This document shows, one piece after another, positions 61,149 to 64,000 of a DNA stretch of 64,000 nt (positions are counted from its first letter, which is position 1; every line of letters begins with the position of its first letter). The position numbers were made by a program, and so were the translations under genes. The stretch comes from Chryseobacterium sp. H1D6B (GTDB lineage Bacteria > Bacteroidota > Bacteroidia > Flavobacteriales > Weeksellaceae): assembly GCF_029892445.1 (NCBI RefSeq), contig NZ_JARXVJ010000001.1:2542001-2606000 (forward strand), read 5' to 3'. The notes under the pieces were generated by a model. It searched no databases and was not told the DNA's origin. It was given only the letters and a program-made list of their open reading frames with translations.

Positions 61149-61358
61149 GAAAAACAAAAAGGAAAAAATTGGACAGTGTTATCTTTCAAAAACTTGATTG
61201 CAGCAGGCTGCTAATGGCTGTCTTAGGGGCAGAAAGAGAATTAACCAAAAATTTCCTTATGCTTGTAGTCTTACAAATGTAAGAAAACAAATTCTTAGAT
61301 TGAATGTTTTTTTATCCACAAATTAACAATAACTGTAAGTATATGTGGTGGTTGTGAT

Positions 61359-62294
61359 TTATTGAAACGAAATTTTAAAAGAATTTTCCAGCTTCTGATC
61401 ACTGTACATCACTATATTTTTATTATTAACCCTTACTTTATTCCAATAGTGATTTCCTGCAAATCTGCTTTCTAAAATTGCTGCATCAAAACCATTTTCA
61501 GAAATTTTGATTTCATGAGGGTAGTAAGCAAATTTCGAAATTTGAAAGTCTGCAGCTTCTGATTCATTGAAAATATTTACTTCTCCAAAAAGTTTGGCGA
61601 CATATTGATTATAAGGATTTTTATAAGTTTCTTCAGGACTGTCGTTCTGAATTAATTTTCCATTTTGAAGAATGATTATTTGATCCAGCCAGGGCATAAT
61701 ATCCTGTAATTCGTGCGTAGAAATAAGTAAAGAAATATGATGCTGTTTCACATATTGGAAGAGTTTTTCGCGAAGTTCTATCTTTCTTGAAAAGTCCAGA
61801 TTGCTGAACGGCTCGTCCAGTATAAGAAGTTTAGGTAAGACAGAAAGAGCACGTGCAATGGCTACTCTCTGCTGCTGGCCGCCGCTTAAATTTTTAGGAA
61901 GTACATCAGCAAATTCTTCTAAGCCGACAACTTCTAAAAGCTCCGTTACCGTTTCTTTCTTTTTAGCTAAATTAATATTTGAAATGAATTTACCCACATT
62001 TTCAGCAACGGTAGAATAGGGCATCAAATCAAAATTTTGAGCTACAAATTTCATTTCAGCTTCTCCGGGAACTAAGTTTCCTTTCGGTCCTAAAAGTCTG
62101 ATGCCGTCAAAAATAATTTCACCGCTTTCCCAGTCTAAAAGTCCGTAGATCAAGTTTAACAAAGTGGATTTACCGCATCCGCTTTCACCGGCAAGCGCAA
62201 TTATCTTCCCTTCCTCAAATTTGATGTTGAGGTTCTGGAATAACTTTTTGTCTTTGGAATGTGAAAAGTATAAATTGTTTATTTCTAATAGCAT
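61359..62294 (-). CDS. ABC transporter ATP-binding protein
   Basis: A 311-residue protein. Walker A is G-E-S-G-C-G-K-S-T-L-L, Q-loop V-A-Q-N-F-D-L-M-P, signature L-S-G-G-Q-Q-Q-R-V-A-I-A-R-A-L and Walker B L-L-I-L-D-E-P-F. The H-loop is S-T-H-E-L. The last about 80 residues form an extra C-terminal domain of the kind seen in polyamine/ion-importer ATPases. No permease or binding protein is adjacent, so the partner and substrate are unknown. A -7 box ends 4 nt before its ATG. Confidence 0.9.
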   Translation of the reverse strand: MLLEINNLYFSHSKDKKLFQNLNIKFEEGKIIALAGESGCGKSTLLNLIYGLLDWESGEIIFDGIRLLGPKGNLVPGEAEMKFVAQNFDLMPYSTVAENVGKFISNINLAKKKETVTELLEVVGLEEFADVLPKNLSGGQQQRVAIARALSVLPKLLILDEPFSNLDFSRKIELREKLFQYVKQHHISLLISTHELQDIMPWLDQIIILQNGKLIQNDSPEETYKNPYNQYVAKLFGEVNIFNESEAADFQISKFAYYPHEIKISENGFDAAILESRFAGNHYWNKVRVNNKNIVMYSDQKLENSFKISFQ

Positions 62295-62298
62295 AGTA

Positions 62299-62306
62299 CA
62301 AAAGTA
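62299..62306 (-). promoter_or_regulatory. -7 box TACTTTTG, 4 nt before ATG of ABC ATPase
   Basis: A perfect minus-strand TAnnTTTG match separated by only 4 nt from the ATG at 62294. No in-frame Met follows nearby in the conserved N-terminus, so a leaderless or nearly leaderless mRNA is predicted. Confidence 0.5.
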
Positions 62307-62369
62307 AGATTTTTATGAAATAATTATTTTTTTTATTATATTAGCAGTTGTAATAAAAATATATCAAAA

Positions 62370-63029
62370 ATGAGAAAAAAACTGTTTTCTTTAGCTATCC
62401 CTGCTCTTTTTGCTGCTGCTGTAGTGGTTTCTTGTAAAAAAGATAAACCGCTTACAAGTGACAGCAAAGAAGTTGCCACAACCAAAGATGGAGCTCAATA
62501 TACGCTGGATACTTTAAATAGTAAAGTAGAATGGAAAGGATATAAAATATTCAAATCTGAAAGTACAAGCCACTTCGGAACAATTAAGTTTGAAAGCGGT
62601 GATGTTACTGTAAAAGATGGAAAGCTGGAAAGCGGAAAGTTCGTTGCGGATATGGCATCTTTAACCTCTGTTGATTTAAAAGATGATGCAGAACAATTAG
62701 GTAAATTAAACGGCCACTTGAAAAGCGGAGATTTTTTTGAAGTAGAGAAATTCCCTACAGCTTCTTATGAGATTACAAAAGTTTCTCCTGCTTCAGAAGG
62801 AGATTACAATACACTTTTAGATGGTAATTTAACTATTAAAGGAATTACAAAACCTGTTCAGTTCAAAGCTAATGTTTCTGTGAAAAATGGAGAAGTAAGT
62901 GTTGCTACTGAGCCGAAAGACATTAAAAGAGAAGAGTTTGGCGTGAAGTTCCAGGCTCCTGCTGAAAACGGTGTGCTGAAAGACGAGGTAACTCTTCAGA
63001 TCAACGTTAAAGCTTTAGAAAAAAAATAA
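62370..63029 (+). CDS. YceI-family lipoprotein
   Basis: A 219-residue protein with a lipoprotein signal (A-A-V-V-V-S-C, Cys22) and a YceI beta-barrel domain (Y-T-L-D-T-L-N-S-K-V-E-W-K-G-Y ... H-F-G-T-I ... L-K-S-G-D-F-F-E-V-E-K-F-P-T-A-S-Y-E-I ... G-N-L-T-I-K-G-I-T-K-P-V). YceI proteins bind long isoprenoid or lipid molecules in a hydrophobic cavity. The ligand is unknown. Single-gene unit with own terminator. Confidence 0.92.
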   Translation: MRKKLFSLAIPALFAAAVVVSCKKDKPLTSDSKEVATTKDGAQYTLDTLNSKVEWKGYKIFKSESTSHFGTIKFESGDVTVKDGKLESGKFVADMASLTSVDLKDDAEQLGKLNGHLKSGDFFEVEKFPTASYEITKVSPASEGDYNTLLDGNLTIKGITKPVQFKANVSVKNGEVSVATEPKDIKREEFGVKFQAPAENGVLKDEVTLQINVKALEKK

Positions 63030-63061
63030 TTTTTTTATTTAAGTGAAATAAGTGATTGAAG

Positions 63062-63091
63062 TCTGCCTCCCAAGAGAGGCAGATTTTTTTG
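63062..63091 (+). terminator. Terminator of YceI gene
   Basis: Stem TCTGCCTC (63062-63069) with GAGGCAGA (63076-63083), a 6-nt loop and a T run to 63090. Confidence 0.87.
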
Positions 63092-63121
63092 TTACAAATA
63101 AATTATTAAACTTAAAAACCG

Positions 63122-63129
63122 TATTTTTG
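63122..63129 (+). promoter_or_regulatory. -7 box TATTTTTG of pheS
   Basis: A perfect TAnnTTTG match 27 nt before the pheS ATG at 63157. Confidence 0.5.
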
Positions 63130-63156
63130 CAAATATATTTTTGAAAGGGTAAAATA

Positions 63157-64000
63157 ATGATAGAAAAGATAGACGAACTACTAGTTGAAGTAAACGCCTT
63201 CAACGCAACAGCCAAAGATGAAATAGAAAACTTCCGAATCAAGTTTAGCGGGAAGAAAGGAGTTCTGAATGATTTTTATGAAACATTAAAAGAAGTTCCT
63301 AACGACCAGAAGAAAGAATTTGGACAGAAGATCAATTCTTTGAAGCAGGCTGTTGCAGGAAAATTGGAAGATTTAAAAGGTTCTTCTGAATCTTCTGCTG
63401 CAGTAGAAAAGGACGATCTTACAAAACCTGCTTTTCCACTGGATTTAGGCTCAAGACATCCTATCAATATAGTGAAAAATAGGATCATAGAGATTTTCAA
63501 GTCTATCGGATTCGCTGTTGCAGACGGACCTGAAATTGAAGATGACTGGCACAACTTTACGGCTCTTAATCTTCCAGAATATCATCCGGCAAGAGATATG
63601 CAGGATACTTTCTTCATTGAACAAAACCCGGATATCCTTTTAAGAACGCATACTTCTTCTGTACAGATCCGTTATATGGAAGAAAACCAGCCGCCGATAA
63701 GAATCTTGTCTCCAGGAAGAGTATTCAGAAATGAAGCGGTTTCTTCACGTTCACACTGTATTTTCCATCAGATTGAAGGATTATATATTGATGAAAATGT
63801 AAGTTTTGCAGATCTTAAGCAGACGATCCAGTTCTTTACAACAGAACTTTTCGGAAAGTCTAAAATCAGAATGAGACCTTCTTATTTTCCTTTTACTGAA
63901 CCTAGTGCTGAAATTGATGTGTATTGGGGATTAAATTCTGAAACAGATTACAGAATTACTAAAGGAACAGGATGGTTGGAAATCATGGGCTGCGGAATGG
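63157..64000 (+). CDS. pheS: Phenylalanine-tRNA ligase alpha subunit (partial, 3' end outside window)
   Basis: The first 281 codons of PheS, open to the right edge. An N-terminal coiled-coil tRNA-binding region is followed by the class II synthetase core. Visible are H-P-I-N-I-V-K-N-R-I-I-E-I-F-K-S-I-G-F, Y-H-P-A-R-D-M-Q-D-T-F (motif 1/2 area), L-R-T-H-T-S-S-V-Q, G-R-V-F-R-N-E-A-V-S-S-R-S-H (motif 2) and P-S-Y-F-P-F-T-E-P-S-A-E. The start M-I-E-K-I-D-E-L is normal. Confidence 0.96.
   Translation, partial: MIEKIDELLVEVNAFNATAKDEIENFRIKFSGKKGVLNDFYETLKEVPNDQKKEFGQKINSLKQAVAGKLEDLKGSSESSAAVEKDDLTKPAFPLDLGSRHPINIVKNRIIEIFKSIGFAVADGPEIEDDWHNFTALNLPEYHPARDMQDTFFIEQNPDILLRTHTSSVQIRYMEENQPPIRILSPGRVFRNEAVSSRSHCIFHQIEGLYIDENVSFADLKQTIQFFTTELFGKSKIRMRPSYFPFTEPSAEIDVYWGLNSETDYRITKGTGWLEIMGCGM

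Overview
The window reads as chromosomal DNA of a Flavobacteriia member, most likely Chryseobacterium or a close Weeksellaceae relative. The basis is the gldKLMN type IX secretion/gliding operon, a T9SS C-terminal sorting domain, a split transketolase, a GOB-like B3 metallo-beta-lactamase, AT-rich DNA, and many TAnnTTTG -7 boxes of the Bacteroidetes promoter type. Genus assignment is inference from protein resemblance, not from a search.

Layout. 1-3.6 kb: end of gldK, then gldL, gldM and gldN, closed by a strong terminator. 3.6-6.8 kb: FAD oxidoreductase, SemiSWEET sugar transporter, two lipoproteins and a small membrane protein. 6.9-12.7 kb: a complete tripartite RND efflux operon (adaptor, permease, outer-membrane factor). 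13.1-24.5 kb: an accessory secretion/polymorphic-toxin locus with a membrane-bound TPR/AraC regulator, a T9SS-sorted repeat protein, two large SpvB/YD/RHS-type proteins, an AT-richer C-terminal tail after the RHS core, and a small membrane protein in the immunity position. 24.7-39.9 kb: M20 peptidase, catalase, tRNA-Ser(GGA), L-asparaginase, TrmH-type methyltransferase, a tsaD / unknown / rsmE overlapping operon, a giant TamB-like protein divergent from tsaD, an Lrp/AsnC regulator and a small membrane protein. 40-43.2 kb: a very AT-rich four-gene island (acetyltransferase, membrane LuxR regulator, secreted Cys-rich protein, thioredoxin-like protein). 43.4-47 kb: split transketolase and a sodium:solute symporter. 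47-54.4 kb: a tightly packed minus-strand operon of thiol/electrophile-stress genes (pirin, FMN reductase, OsmC, YjdI, two YjdJ-type acetyltransferases, TMEM175 channel) that carries the metallo-beta-lactamase, then a second pirin and a DHA2 drug exporter. 54.5-64 kb: secreted protein, asparagine synthase B, a GLPGLI/PNGase F-like fusion, RsmB methyltransferase, YjdM, an orphan ABC ATPase, a YceI lipoprotein and the start of pheS.

The most interesting regions are the RHS toxin locus with its unusual operators, a 17-nt promoter-like motif shared by two intergenic regions at identical spacing, the carbapenemase-type enzyme embedded in a redox-stress operon, the AT-rich island, and several genes whose -7 box lies so close to the start codon that leaderless transcripts are predicted. 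No CRISPR array, complete insertion sequence, rRNA or prophage was seen.
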